From assembly GCA_965277025.1 (NCBI GenBank), contig OZ255706.1:3224001-3288000 (forward strand): a DNA stretch of 64,000 bases, written 5' to 3'. The notes below the pieces were generated by a model that searched no databases, was not told where the DNA came from, and saw nothing but the letters and a program-made list of their open reading frames with translations. Shown piece by piece: positions 28,929 to 36,842 of this stretch (the first letter of the stretch is position 1; the number at the start of each line of letters is the position of its first letter). Source of the stretch: Methylomarinum sp965277025. Lineage in GTDB: Bacteria; Pseudomonadota; Gammaproteobacteria; Methylococcales; Methylomonadaceae. The translations under genes were made by a program, and so were the position numbers.

Positions 28929-30097
28929 GGAAACGCTGAACAATTCCCACTTTTGATAATGAAATATTGCCAAGCATCTTTTTGTACATAATATGGGCTT
29001 TTTATCCCCATTTTTGCCTCATTTTTAGCGTTTTACCCGTTTTTGGATAAACGCCAGGCGCACGAGGGCCTCAATTGGCCATTAACGGTTTTCGTAAAAG
29101 ATAAAGATTGGTCAGTCCAATCAACATATTCACCTGTGAAGTATTTTTCTCCAATCCACGATAGCGCGTTTTGGTAAAACCAAACTGACGCTTCATAACC
29201 CGAAACACATGCTCCACCCTGGCTCGGACAGATGATTGTTTCCGATTACGTTTCTTCTGGCGTGAAGACTGGTTTCGGCCGGGTTTGCGTTATCATTGAC
29301 GCACCAACGTATTCCCAAGTATCGGGCTCCCTGTTTGTATTCATCGCTGGTGTACCCCGCATCTGCAAATATCACCCGGTCACTGTCGCGCAGCAAATTG
29401 GGCAGTTCGATAATGTCGGCAACATTGGCGGCCGTTGTCGTGACACTGTGAACGGCTCCCGAGTTTACATCCGCACCCACATGGACTTTCATACCAAAGT
29501 ACCATTGGTTGCCTTTGCGGGTTTGATGCATATCCGGATCCCGCGCCTTGTCTTTGTTTTTGGTGGAGCTTGGTGCATGAATAATGGTAGCGTCTACCAT
29601 TGTGCCTTGGGAAACCATCAGTCCTTGCTGCTCAAGATGTTGATTGATCGCTGTCAGAAGTTTTTCGGTGAGTTTGTGCGCTTCGAGTAAATGTCTGAAG
29701 TTGAGAATAGTCGTTTCATCCGGCAGATTTTTTGCAACACTGTTAAATCCTGCAAATCGCCTGACACTCTCTATCTCATACAAAGCATCTTCCATCTGCC
29801 GGTCAGAGAAACTGAACCAGTTTTGCATACAATGAATACGGAACATTGCAGATAATGGCATCGGTTGACGACCTCGACGACCCGACGTTGGATAATAGGG
29901 TTCAATAACAGCAAGCAAGTCATTCCAGGGAACCGTTTTTTCCATTTCATTGAGGAAACGTTCGCGACGAGTCAATCGCTTTTTAACACTGTATTCAAGG
30001 TCGGCAAAACTGGCTTGGTAAGTCATCAGGCGTTATCCTGATTGAACTTGGTTTTACTGGTATTATCTCAAATCGCAAGGGTTTAATCAGCACCTCC
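28929..30097 (-). mobile_element. IS5-family insertion sequence, ends related to local MITEs
   Basis: 1169 bp with imperfect ends GGAAACGCTGAACAATTCCC (28929) and, reversed, GGAGGTGCTGATTAAACCC (30097), flanked by TTAA (28925-28928, 30098-30101). The ends are close to those of the short dispersed repeats. Confidence 0.75.
29071..30026 (-). pseudogene. IS5-family transposase, frameshifted
   Basis: The frame from MTYQASFADLEYSVKKRLTR contains the IS5-type core (TMVDATIIHAPSSTKNKD, VIFADAGYTSDEY) but goes off after WCVND near 29290. The expected end (RKPGRNQSSRQKKRNRKQSS, VRARVEHVFRVMKRQFGF, LTNLYLLRKPLMAN) continues one frame over to a TGA at 29071. A one-base deletion in a lysine codon explains this. 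Glutamate of the catalytic triad is in the displaced part. Confidence 0.85.
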
Positions 30098-30101
30098 TTA
30101 A

Positions 30102-30140
30102 GGAAACGCTGAACAAATATTCGCTACTGTCAGCACTTCC
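30102..30140. repeat. minimal MITE-like repeat
   Basis: 39 bp, GGAAACGCTGAACAAATATTC to TCAGCACTTCC, directly next to the IS5 right end; TTAA before it and TTAG after it. Confidence 0.55.
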
Positions 30141-30152
30141 TTAGCACATGGA

Positions 30153-32558
30153 TCAATGGGCAATAATTGTCTGCGTCTTATTTTTGTCCTTTTTTGTCGA
30201 AGCCTTATTGCCTTTTTTTGCATCTGGCTTTGGCAATTGTTGCAATGCAACCTCCAAAACTTCATCAATCCAATGAACAGGCCTGATATCCAGAGTTTTC
30301 TTGATATTTTCAGGAATTTCAGCCAAATCCTTTTCATTTTCAGCTGGAATCAATACCGTCGTAATACCCCCTCGATGAGCGGCCAACAGCTTTTCTTTCA
30401 AGCCACCGATTGGCAACACTTCACCTCGCAGAGTAATTTCCCCCGTCATCGCCACATTGGCGCGTACAGGGATCTTGGTCAACGCGGAAACAATTGCAGT
30501 ACACATACCTATGCCTGCACTAGGCCCATCTTTTGGTGTCGCTCCTTCTGGAACATGAATATGCAAATCATTTTCCTGAAACATGCTGGGGTCAATTCCC
30601 AACACTTGTGATCGACTTCTAACGACCGTTATGGCCGCCTCGATGGATTCTTTCATCACATCACCCAGTTTACCCGTCGCTTGCTGCTTACCTTTACCCG
30701 GCATAACTGCCGCTTCAATCGTTAGCAATTCACCACCGACCTCTGTCCAGGCCAAACATGTGACTTGACCTATTTGATCTTTGTCTTCCGCCACACCGTA
30801 ACTGAAGCGTCTGACACCAAGGTATTTATCCAGATTTTCAGAGGTAATGACCTCTTTTTCAGCCTGTTTCTTCAATAACAGATTTTTCACCACCTTGCGG
30901 CAAATCTTGGAAATCTCACGCTCCAAGCCCCGAACACCGGCTTCACGCGTGTAATAACGGATAATATCACGTACTGCATCTTCTCTGATTTCGATTTCAG
31001 AATCTTTCAAACCATTGTTCTTGACCTGTTTTGGAATCAGAAAGCGCATGACGATATTGATTTTTTCGTCTTCGGTATAACCGGCCAGACGAATAATCTC
31101 CATACGATCCATCAATGCAGGTGGGATATTCAAGGTATTCGCTGTCGCGACAAACATCACATCTGACAAATCAAAATCAACTTCCAGATAATGGTCGGCA
31201 AATGTATGATTTTGCTCCGGATCCAGCACTTCTAACAAAGCGGATGCCGGGTCACCACGAAAATCGGCCGCCATTTTATCAATCTCATCCAGCAAAAACA
31301 TCGGATTACGGGTTTTGACTTTGGCCAGATTTTGTAAAATTTTACCTGGCATAGAACCAATATAGGTTCGTCTGTGGCCACGAATTTCAGCTTCGTCACG
31401 AACTCCACCCAAGGCCATTCTGACGTATTTACGGTTGGTTGCCCGCGCAATGGATTTTCCTAAAGAGGTTTTACCCACACCAGGAGGTCCAACCAGACAA
31501 AGAATTGGTCCTTTCAGCTGTTTTACCCGCTGTTGAACGGCCAGATATTCCAGAATCCGCTCTTTGACTTTCTCCAGGCCATAATGCTCTTCTTCCAGCA
31601 CCTGCTCAGCCAGTTTCAAATCGTGTCTGACCTTGGTTTTCTTTTTCCAGGGCACGCTGATCATCCAGTCGATATAGTTACGTACCACCGTGGCTTCAGC
31701 AGACATTGGCGACATCATTTTCAGCTTGTTCAGCTCGGCTTCGGCTTTTTCTCGCGCTTCTTTACTCATTCCCGCAGCGGCAATTTTCTTTTCAAGCTCA
31801 TCGATTTCATTGCTGCCATCATCCATTTCACCCAGCTCTTTCTGTATCGCTTTCATCTGCTCGTTCAGATAATACTCACGCTGGTTTTTTTCCATCTGCT
31901 TTTTCACCCGGCCTCGGATGCGTTTTTCCATTTCCAGCAAATCAACTTCACTTTCCATTTGACTGATCAAAGCTTCAAGCCGCTGAACCGCATCTTCCAT
32001 TTCAAGGATATTTTGCTTTTCTTCGACTTTCAAGGTCATATGCGCCGCAATGGTATCAGCCAAACGACCAAGACTTTCGATTCCCGCCAAGGAATTCAAC
32101 ACCTCTGGCGGAATCTTGTTATTTAATTTGACATATTGGTCAAAAGAACTCACTGCGGTTCGTTGCAGTACTTCGGCTTCTGCCGAAGAGGCCGATTGTT
32201 TTTCATCAATTGAAGAAACATTAGCCGCAATGAAGCCATCTTCCTCAAGATATTGCTCAACCCGACAACGCTCGCTGCCTTCTACCAATACCTTGACTGT
32301 ACCATCAGGCAGTTTAAGCAATTGTAAAATATTCGCCAATGTACCTGTCTCGTACAAATCATTAAATTTTGGATCATCGATATCGGCTTGCTTTTGGGCA
32401 ACCAACAAAATTGGCAAATCCTCTTTCATCGCCCGATCCAAAGCAACAATCGATTTTTCTCGACCGACAAACAACGGTATAACCATATGCGGATATACAA
32501 CGACATCTCGCAATGGCAAAACCGGTATTATTTCATTTTCTCGTATTACTTCATTCAT
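30153..32558 (-). CDS. lon: ATP-dependent protease Lon
   Basis: 801 residues; AAA+ serine protease that degrades misfolded and regulatory proteins in the cytosol. The LON substrate-binding domain (VLPLRDVVVYPHMVIPLFVG) is followed by a coiled coil, the ATPase with Walker A CLVGPPGVGKTSLGKSIA and Walker B PMFLLDEIDKM, and the protease domain with the catalytic serine in PKDGPSAGIGMCTA and lysine in GGLKEKLLAAHR. The C-terminus ends in a lysine-rich tail (KKGNKASTKKDKNKTQ) slightly longer than usual. A sigma-32-like promoter lies about 200 bp upstream with a MITE-like repeat in between. Confidence 0.97.
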   Translation of the reverse strand: MNEVIRENEIIPVLPLRDVVVYPHMVIPLFVGREKSIVALDRAMKEDLPILLVAQKQADIDDPKFNDLYETGTLANILQLLKLPDGTVKVLVEGSERCRVEQYLEEDGFIAANVSSIDEKQSASSAEAEVLQRTAVSSFDQYVKLNNKIPPEVLNSLAGIESLGRLADTIAAHMTLKVEEKQNILEMEDAVQRLEALISQMESEVDLLEMEKRIRGRVKKQMEKNQREYYLNEQMKAIQKELGEMDDGSNEIDELEKKIAAAGMSKEAREKAEAELNKLKMMSPMSAEATVVRNYIDWMISVPWKKKTKVRHDLKLAEQVLEEEHYGLEKVKERILEYLAVQQRVKQLKGPILCLVGPPGVGKTSLGKSIARATNRKYVRMALGGVRDEAEIRGHRRTYIGSMPGKILQNLAKVKTRNPMFLLDEIDKMAADFRGDPASALLEVLDPEQNHTFADHYLEVDFDLSDVMFVATANTLNIPPALMDRMEIIRLAGYTEDEKINIVMRFLIPKQVKNNGLKDSEIEIREDAVRDIIRYYTREAGVRGLEREISKICRKVVKNLLLKKQAEKEVITSENLDKYLGVRRFSYGVAEDKDQIGQVTCLAWTEVGGELLTIEAAVMPGKGKQQATGKLGDVMKESIEAAITVVRSRSQVLGIDPSMFQENDLHIHVPEGATPKDGPSAGIGMCTAIVSALTKIPVRANVAMTGEITLRGEVLPIGGLKEKLLAAHRGGITTVLIPAENEKDLAEIPENIKKTLDIRPVHWIDEVLEVALQQLPKPDAKKGNKASTKKDKNKTQTIIAH

Positions 32559-32611
32559 CTTTTTTCCTACTCAGGACATCTGTACTACTATATTCGGCCT
32601 TCGTTTCTTAG

Positions 32612-32718
32612 GGAAGCGCTGTGCGATTTCCGATTTGATCACAAAATCGATAGCTTACAGCTATCGATTTTGACAACACATCCCTGTGTTGCAAGGGAAC
32701 ACTGAATGCCGTGTTTCC
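32612..32718. repeat. MITE-like short repeat in the lon leader
   Basis: 107 bp with GGAAGCGCTGTGCGATTTCC at one end, GTGTTTCC at the other, and the internal hairpin AAAATCGATAGCT-tac-AGCTATCGATTTT. Left flank TTAG, right flank CTAA. It sits between the predicted lon start site and the lon start codon. Confidence 0.65.
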
Positions 32719-32762
32719 CTAACTATAAATCATATATTGCCGAATATGACTATTAAGATACT

Positions 32763-32791
32763 ATATGGAGACTAATATATTGTTTTTCAAG
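32763..32791 (-). promoter_or_regulatory. sigma-32-like heat-shock promoter of lon
   Basis: On the minus strand CTTGAAA (32791-32785), a 13-bp spacer and TCTCCATAT (32771-32763), close to the sigma-32 consensus CTTGAAA-N13-CCCCATNT. Lon is a classical heat-shock gene. Confidence 0.65.
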
Positions 32792-32795
32792 CAGC

Positions 32796-32832
32796 AAAAA
32801 AAAAGGAGCTTAGCCTGACAGCAAAGCTCCTT
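32796..32832 (-). terminator. Rho-independent terminator of clpX
   Basis: AAGGAGCTT ... AAGCTCCTT stem followed by nine T on the minus strand, 34 bp after the clpX stop. It separates clpPX from lon transcription. Confidence 0.85.
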
Positions 32833-32865
32833 GATCTAAAAAACAAAGCCTGACCGGAATTTATT

Positions 32866-34143
32866 TTATTGATCAGAGGCTTGTTTTCTACTGTCTTTTT
32901 CGTAAATCAAAATTGGATCGGACTTACCTACGATTACGTTTTCATCAACCACCACCTTGGTGATTTGATTATTGGACGGCAACTCATACATGACATCCAA
33001 CAAAACATTTTCCACAATCGTTCTCAAACCCCGGGCGCCTGTTTTGCGTTCCATTGATTTCCGGGCAATCGCGCGTAATGCTTCTTCCCTGAATTCCAAT
33101 TCAACCCCTCCCATTTCAAACATATGCTGATATTGCTTGACCAAAGCATTTTTTGGTTCAGTCAATATTTTAATCAATGCTTCCTCGTCAAGTTCTTCCA
33201 ATGTTGTGACAACTGGCAAACGTCCAACAAATTCAGGGATCAATCCATATTTGATTAAATCTTCGGCTTCCACTTCGGCAAAAAGTTCCCCTACATTTTT
33301 ACTGTCATCCTTGGATTTAACTTCCGCCGCAAAACCAATTCCACCTTTTTCGGAACGGGCTTTGATGACCTGATCAAGACCTGCAAACGCACCACCGACA
33401 ATAAAAAGAATATTCGCGGTGTCGACTTGTAAAAATTCCTGCTGGGGATGCTTTCTCCCGACTTGCGGCGGAATCGAAGCAACCGTGCCTTCAATCAATT
33501 TAAGCAGTGCCTGTTGTACACCTTCACCAGAAACATCTCGGGTAATCGATGGATTATCTGATTTGCGGGTAATTTTATCGATTTCATCGATGTAAACGAT
33601 CCCGGTCTCTGCTTTTTCAACATCATAATCACATTTTTGCAGAATTTTCTGAATAATGTTTTCGACGTCTTCCCCTACATAACCCGCTTCGGTCAACGTG
33701 GTTGCATCAGCAATGGAAAACGGGACATCCAGCAGCCGCGCCAGTGTTTCCGCCAATAAGGTTTTTCCTGAGCCAGTTGGACCTATCAGCAGAATATTAC
33801 TTTTAGCCAGTTCAACTTCACTTTTAGCATTATTGCTGCGTAAACGTTTATAGTGATTATAGACGGCTACCGCCAAAATTTTCTTGGCTTGCTCCTGGCC
33901 GATAACATAATTATCCAGTTCACTTTTAAGCTCTTTGGGCTTGGGCAAGTGATCTTGAGCCGATTCTATTTCAGTTTCACTTAATTCGTCGCGGATAATA
34001 TCATTACATAAATCGACACATTCATCACAAACATAGACGGATGGTCCGGCAATCAGCTTTCTGACTTCATTCTGGCTTTTGCCACAAAACGAACAATAAA
34101 GCAGCTTTCCATCTCCATCGCCGCCGCTTTTACTAATACTCAT
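32866..34143 (-). CDS. clpX: Clp protease ATP-binding subunit ClpX
   Basis: 425 residues; the AAA+ unfoldase that feeds ClpP. The N-terminal zinc domain has four cysteines (CSFCGKSQNEV ... CDECVDLC). Walker A is LLIGPTGSGKTLLAETLA, Walker B IVYIDEIDKI. The IGF-type ClpP-contact loop is present in the expected region, and the sensor-2 arginine is in KTGARGLR. Directly downstream of clpP. Confidence 0.97.
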   Translation of the reverse strand: MSISKSGGDGDGKLLYCSFCGKSQNEVRKLIAGPSVYVCDECVDLCNDIIRDELSETEIESAQDHLPKPKELKSELDNYVIGQEQAKKILAVAVYNHYKRLRSNNAKSEVELAKSNILLIGPTGSGKTLLAETLARLLDVPFSIADATTLTEAGYVGEDVENIIQKILQKCDYDVEKAETGIVYIDEIDKITRKSDNPSITRDVSGEGVQQALLKLIEGTVASIPPQVGRKHPQQEFLQVDTANILFIVGGAFAGLDQVIKARSEKGGIGFAAEVKSKDDSKNVGELFAEVEAEDLIKYGLIPEFVGRLPVVTTLEELDEEALIKILTEPKNALVKQYQHMFEMGGVELEFREEALRAIARKSMERKTGARGLRTIVENVLLDVMYELPSNNQITKVVVDENVIVGKSDPILIYEKDSRKQASDQ

Positions 34144-34241
34144 ACACGCCCTCTTTATATATCCTGATGGATACCTTCATTTTATATTGGTTCAGCATAG
34201 CTTGAAAGCCTGGAAAGTCCAGTTTCAAGCAAACACCAGCA

Positions 34242-34874
34242 TTACCGTTGCTTTAAAACTTCGTCAATCAACCCATATTCAGCGGCTTCTTCAGCACCGA
34301 GAAAATTATCCCGGTCTGTATCTTGCTGGATTTTTTCTAGACTTTGTCCGGTATGATGCGCCAGAATTTTATTCAAGCGGTCGCGTATCGACAAAATTTC
34401 TCGCGCATGAATATCGATATCTGATGCCTGCCCCTGAAAGCCACCCAAAGGTTGATGAATCATCACGCGGGAATTCGGCAGGCTGAAACGCTTGCCAGCC
34501 GCTCCTCCAGCCAATAGAAATGCTCCCATACTGGCCGCCTGTCCAATCACCATGGTACTGACATCGCATTTGATAAATTGCATGGTGTCATAGATGGCCA
34601 TACCGGCAGTCACTGATCCACCAGGAGAATTAATATACAAATGAATATCTTTATCCGGATTTTCAGATTCCAAAAACAACAACTGGGCGACAATCAGATT
34701 CGCCATATAATCTTCAACCGGCCCGACCAGAAAGATCACTCGTTCTTTCAATAATCTGGAATAAATATCGAAAGAACGCTCCCCTCGGGCAGTCTGCTCG
34801 ATAACAATAGGTACCAGTCCGCCGGCTGCCTGAGGCATTATATTTCCATTCATTCCATTTTGTTTGCTAAACAT
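34242..34874 (-). CDS. clpP: ATP-dependent Clp protease proteolytic subunit
   Basis: 210 residues. Catalytic serine in GQAASMGAFLLAGG, histidine in SRVMIHQPLGGFQG and aspartate in QQDTDRDNFL. The likely first residues MFSKQNGMNGNIMPQ include other in-frame ATG codons; the mature form in this family begins a few residues before IVIEQTARGERSFDIYSRLL. It is 16 bp after tig and 98 bp ahead of clpX. Confidence 0.97.
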   Translation of the reverse strand: MFSKQNGMNGNIMPQAAGGLVPIVIEQTARGERSFDIYSRLLKERVIFLVGPVEDYMANLIVAQLLFLESENPDKDIHLYINSPGGSVTAGMAIYDTMQFIKCDVSTMVIGQAASMGAFLLAGGAAGKRFSLPNSRVMIHQPLGGFQGQASDIDIHAREILSIRDRLNKILAHHTGQSLEKIQQDTDRDNFLGAEEAAEYGLIDEVLKQR

Positions 34875-34890
34875 CTTATCGCCCCGAAGG

Positions 34891-36189
34891 TTATTGTTGT
34901 TTATTCATCACTTCATCGAAATCTGTATTTTCTTCAGTCACAGTCGCCTTTTGCTCGACCCAATCGACTGTCTGGGATTCCAATGCCATTTGCTGCACTT
35001 CCTGTAACCGTTCAGGATTCTCATAGTACCAGTTGATGACCTGCTCTGGATTTTCATAGCTGCTCGCCATATCTTCCAGCACCGAACGAACCCGTTCATC
35101 ATCCACCTTGATATCATTTTGTTTGATGATTTCGCCTAAAATCAGCCCCAAAGCGACACGACGCCTGGCTTGTTCTTCAAACATATCACGCGGCAAGTCC
35201 ATATCTTCGGCAGAAAGTCCTTGCTTTTTGGCATTCTCCTGATAAGGCTTTTTCATTTCCTCGATTTCCTGATCGACCAGGGCATTTGGCAAGGTTACTT
35301 CAATTTTTTCATACAAAGCGTCCATTACTGCCGTTTTGAATTTATTCTTCAAGGCCTGTTCCAATTCACGCTCCATATTGGCTTTGACATCAGCACGGAA
35401 TTCTTCCAGGTCGCCGCTTTCAATACCATACGCTTTGATAAATTCCTCGTTGACTTCAGGCAAGACCAATTCTTCAACCTTAACCACTTCAATATCAAAT
35501 TTCGCCGTTTTGCCAGCCAGTTTTTCATTACCGTAGTCTTCAGGAAAAGTGATTTCAGATGACTTCTCATCGCCAGCTTTCAAGCCTTTCAGCTCATCTT
35601 CAAAACATGGGATCATTTGTCCTGCGCCAATTTCCACCGGATAATTTTCTACTTTCCCGCCAGTAAAACTTTCACCTTCAGATTCTCCCGAGAAATGAAT
35701 GGTAATGCGATCGCCTTCTTGAGATTCGCGTTCGACTTCCTGCCATTCTTTCTTTTGCTGACGAAGTTTTTCGATCATTTCATCAACATGCTTGTCTTCA
35801 ACCGCTGAGGTCAAGCGGGTTATTTGCAATTCACTAACGGCATCCAGCTTGATTTCCGGATAAACTTCAAATTCAGCGACATATTGCAAACCTTCTTTTT
35901 GTTCGGTTGGCTCAATTTCAGGATATCCAGCGGGTGTCAAATCTTCTTTCTGCAGCGCTTCATAATAGCTGGATTGAATCAAATCGCCAGCCACCTCTCC
36001 ACGTACCCGATCGGCAAATTGCTTTTTCACTACCCTGACCGGCACTTTCCCAGGTCGAAAACCATCCAGCTTAATTTCTTTCGCCAGTTTTTTAAAACGT
36101 GCTTCCATCTTTTCCTGAACGGTTTCTTCAGGAATCGTGACTGTCATTTTTCGTGTCAATTCTGATGTGTTTTCAACAGAAACTTGCAT
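34891..36189 (-). CDS. tig: trigger factor
   Basis: 432 residues; ribosome-bound chaperone with peptidyl-prolyl isomerase activity. The ribosome-binding signature is KLDGFRPGKVPVRVVKKQF; the FKBP-type domain spans about residues 150-245 (GDRITIHFSGESEGESFTGG); the rest is the helical chaperone domain. First gene of the tig-clpP-clpX unit. Confidence 0.96.
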   Translation of the reverse strand: MQVSVENTSELTRKMTVTIPEETVQEKMEARFKKLAKEIKLDGFRPGKVPVRVVKKQFADRVRGEVAGDLIQSSYYEALQKEDLTPAGYPEIEPTEQKEGLQYVAEFEVYPEIKLDAVSELQITRLTSAVEDKHVDEMIEKLRQQKKEWQEVERESQEGDRITIHFSGESEGESFTGGKVENYPVEIGAGQMIPCFEDELKGLKAGDEKSSEITFPEDYGNEKLAGKTAKFDIEVVKVEELVLPEVNEEFIKAYGIESGDLEEFRADVKANMERELEQALKNKFKTAVMDALYEKIEVTLPNALVDQEIEEMKKPYQENAKKQGLSAEDMDLPRDMFEEQARRRVALGLILGEIIKQNDIKVDDERVRSVLEDMASSYENPEQVINWYYENPERLQEVQQMALESQTVDWVEQKATVTEENTDFDEVMNKQQ

Positions 36190-36229
36190 TACTTTAACCT
36201 CAAATACTTAAAAGTTGGGAAATAAACCG

Positions 36230-36330
36230 GATCAATTCGGATGTAGCGCTAAAACCGATAGACTCAGGCTATTGATTTTGTAAAATAAAGCGGAAATCGC
36301 ACCACGCTTTGCGGGCGCTGGAAAACTTAC
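36230..36330. repeat. MITE-like short repeat, degenerate
   Basis: Upstream of tig: CCGATAGACTCAGGCTATTGATTTTGT followed by AAAGCGGAAATCGCA and GCGGGCGCTGGAAA, matching the internal module of the family; terminal ends are poorly kept. Confidence 0.5.
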
Positions 36331-36509
36331 ACGCCTTTTCACGCAAAGCGCCAGTGTAGCGCAATGCCTTTCAGACATAAATAAGGGATAACTGTAGAAT
36401 AAGAAAAACAATAATTTTAATAAGATAGAAGCTGTTTCAAATGCTAAAGTTTTTCACGTCCCATACAGCGCAGGCCAGCAGTGATTCATACCAGTCATGC
36501 ATGGGAGAA

Positions 36510-36594
36510 TGGTGCGAGCGGAGAGACTCGAACTCTCACGGGCTACCCCACTGGAACCTAAATCCAGCGCGTCTACCAGTTCCGCCACGCTCGC
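36510..36594 (-). tRNA. tRNA-Leu (TAG)
   Basis: 85 nt with encoded CCA and a long variable arm; acceptor GCGAGCG, anticodon TAG in TTTAGGT, T-loop AGTTCGAGTC. Confidence 0.95.
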
Positions 36595-36612
36595 AAATTC
36601 AAAGAACGGACA

Positions 36613-36641
36613 ATTATAATGATTTGTTAACACAAAAACAA
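36613..36641 (-). promoter_or_regulatory. sigma-70 promoter of tRNA-Leu
   Basis: TTGTTT (36641-36636), 17-bp spacer and TATAAT (36618-36613) on the minus strand, 19 bp before the tRNA 5' end. Confidence 0.7.
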
Positions 36642-36690
36642 CCACATGATCAGCCTTTCAATAAAATCAAGAAATCTCTGATTACATTCA

Positions 36691-36790
36691 CGAAACGCTG
36701 ATTTATTCGCGATTTCACTGGCACAGAGATACACCAGCAAATTATATGCTTGCAAGCAATTGATTCTGTTTGAAAAAGATAGATAAGCGG
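36691..36790. repeat. MITE-like short repeat, degenerate
   Basis: Begins CGAAACGCTGATTTATTCGCG and contains TTGCAAGCAATTGATTCTGT; the far end is weak. It lies just downstream of comEC. Confidence 0.5.
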
Positions 36791-36842
36791 ATCTTCTATT
36801 CTTCTGGAAAAGCAAACAAATAGATCAGGGACTCCAGAATAT

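Noticed and set aside
36441..36701. 86-codon frame across tRNA-Leu on the plus strand
   Set aside because: It is a read-through of the tRNA gene in the opposite strand (ERRDSNSHGLPH pattern typical of mis-called tRNA ORFs).
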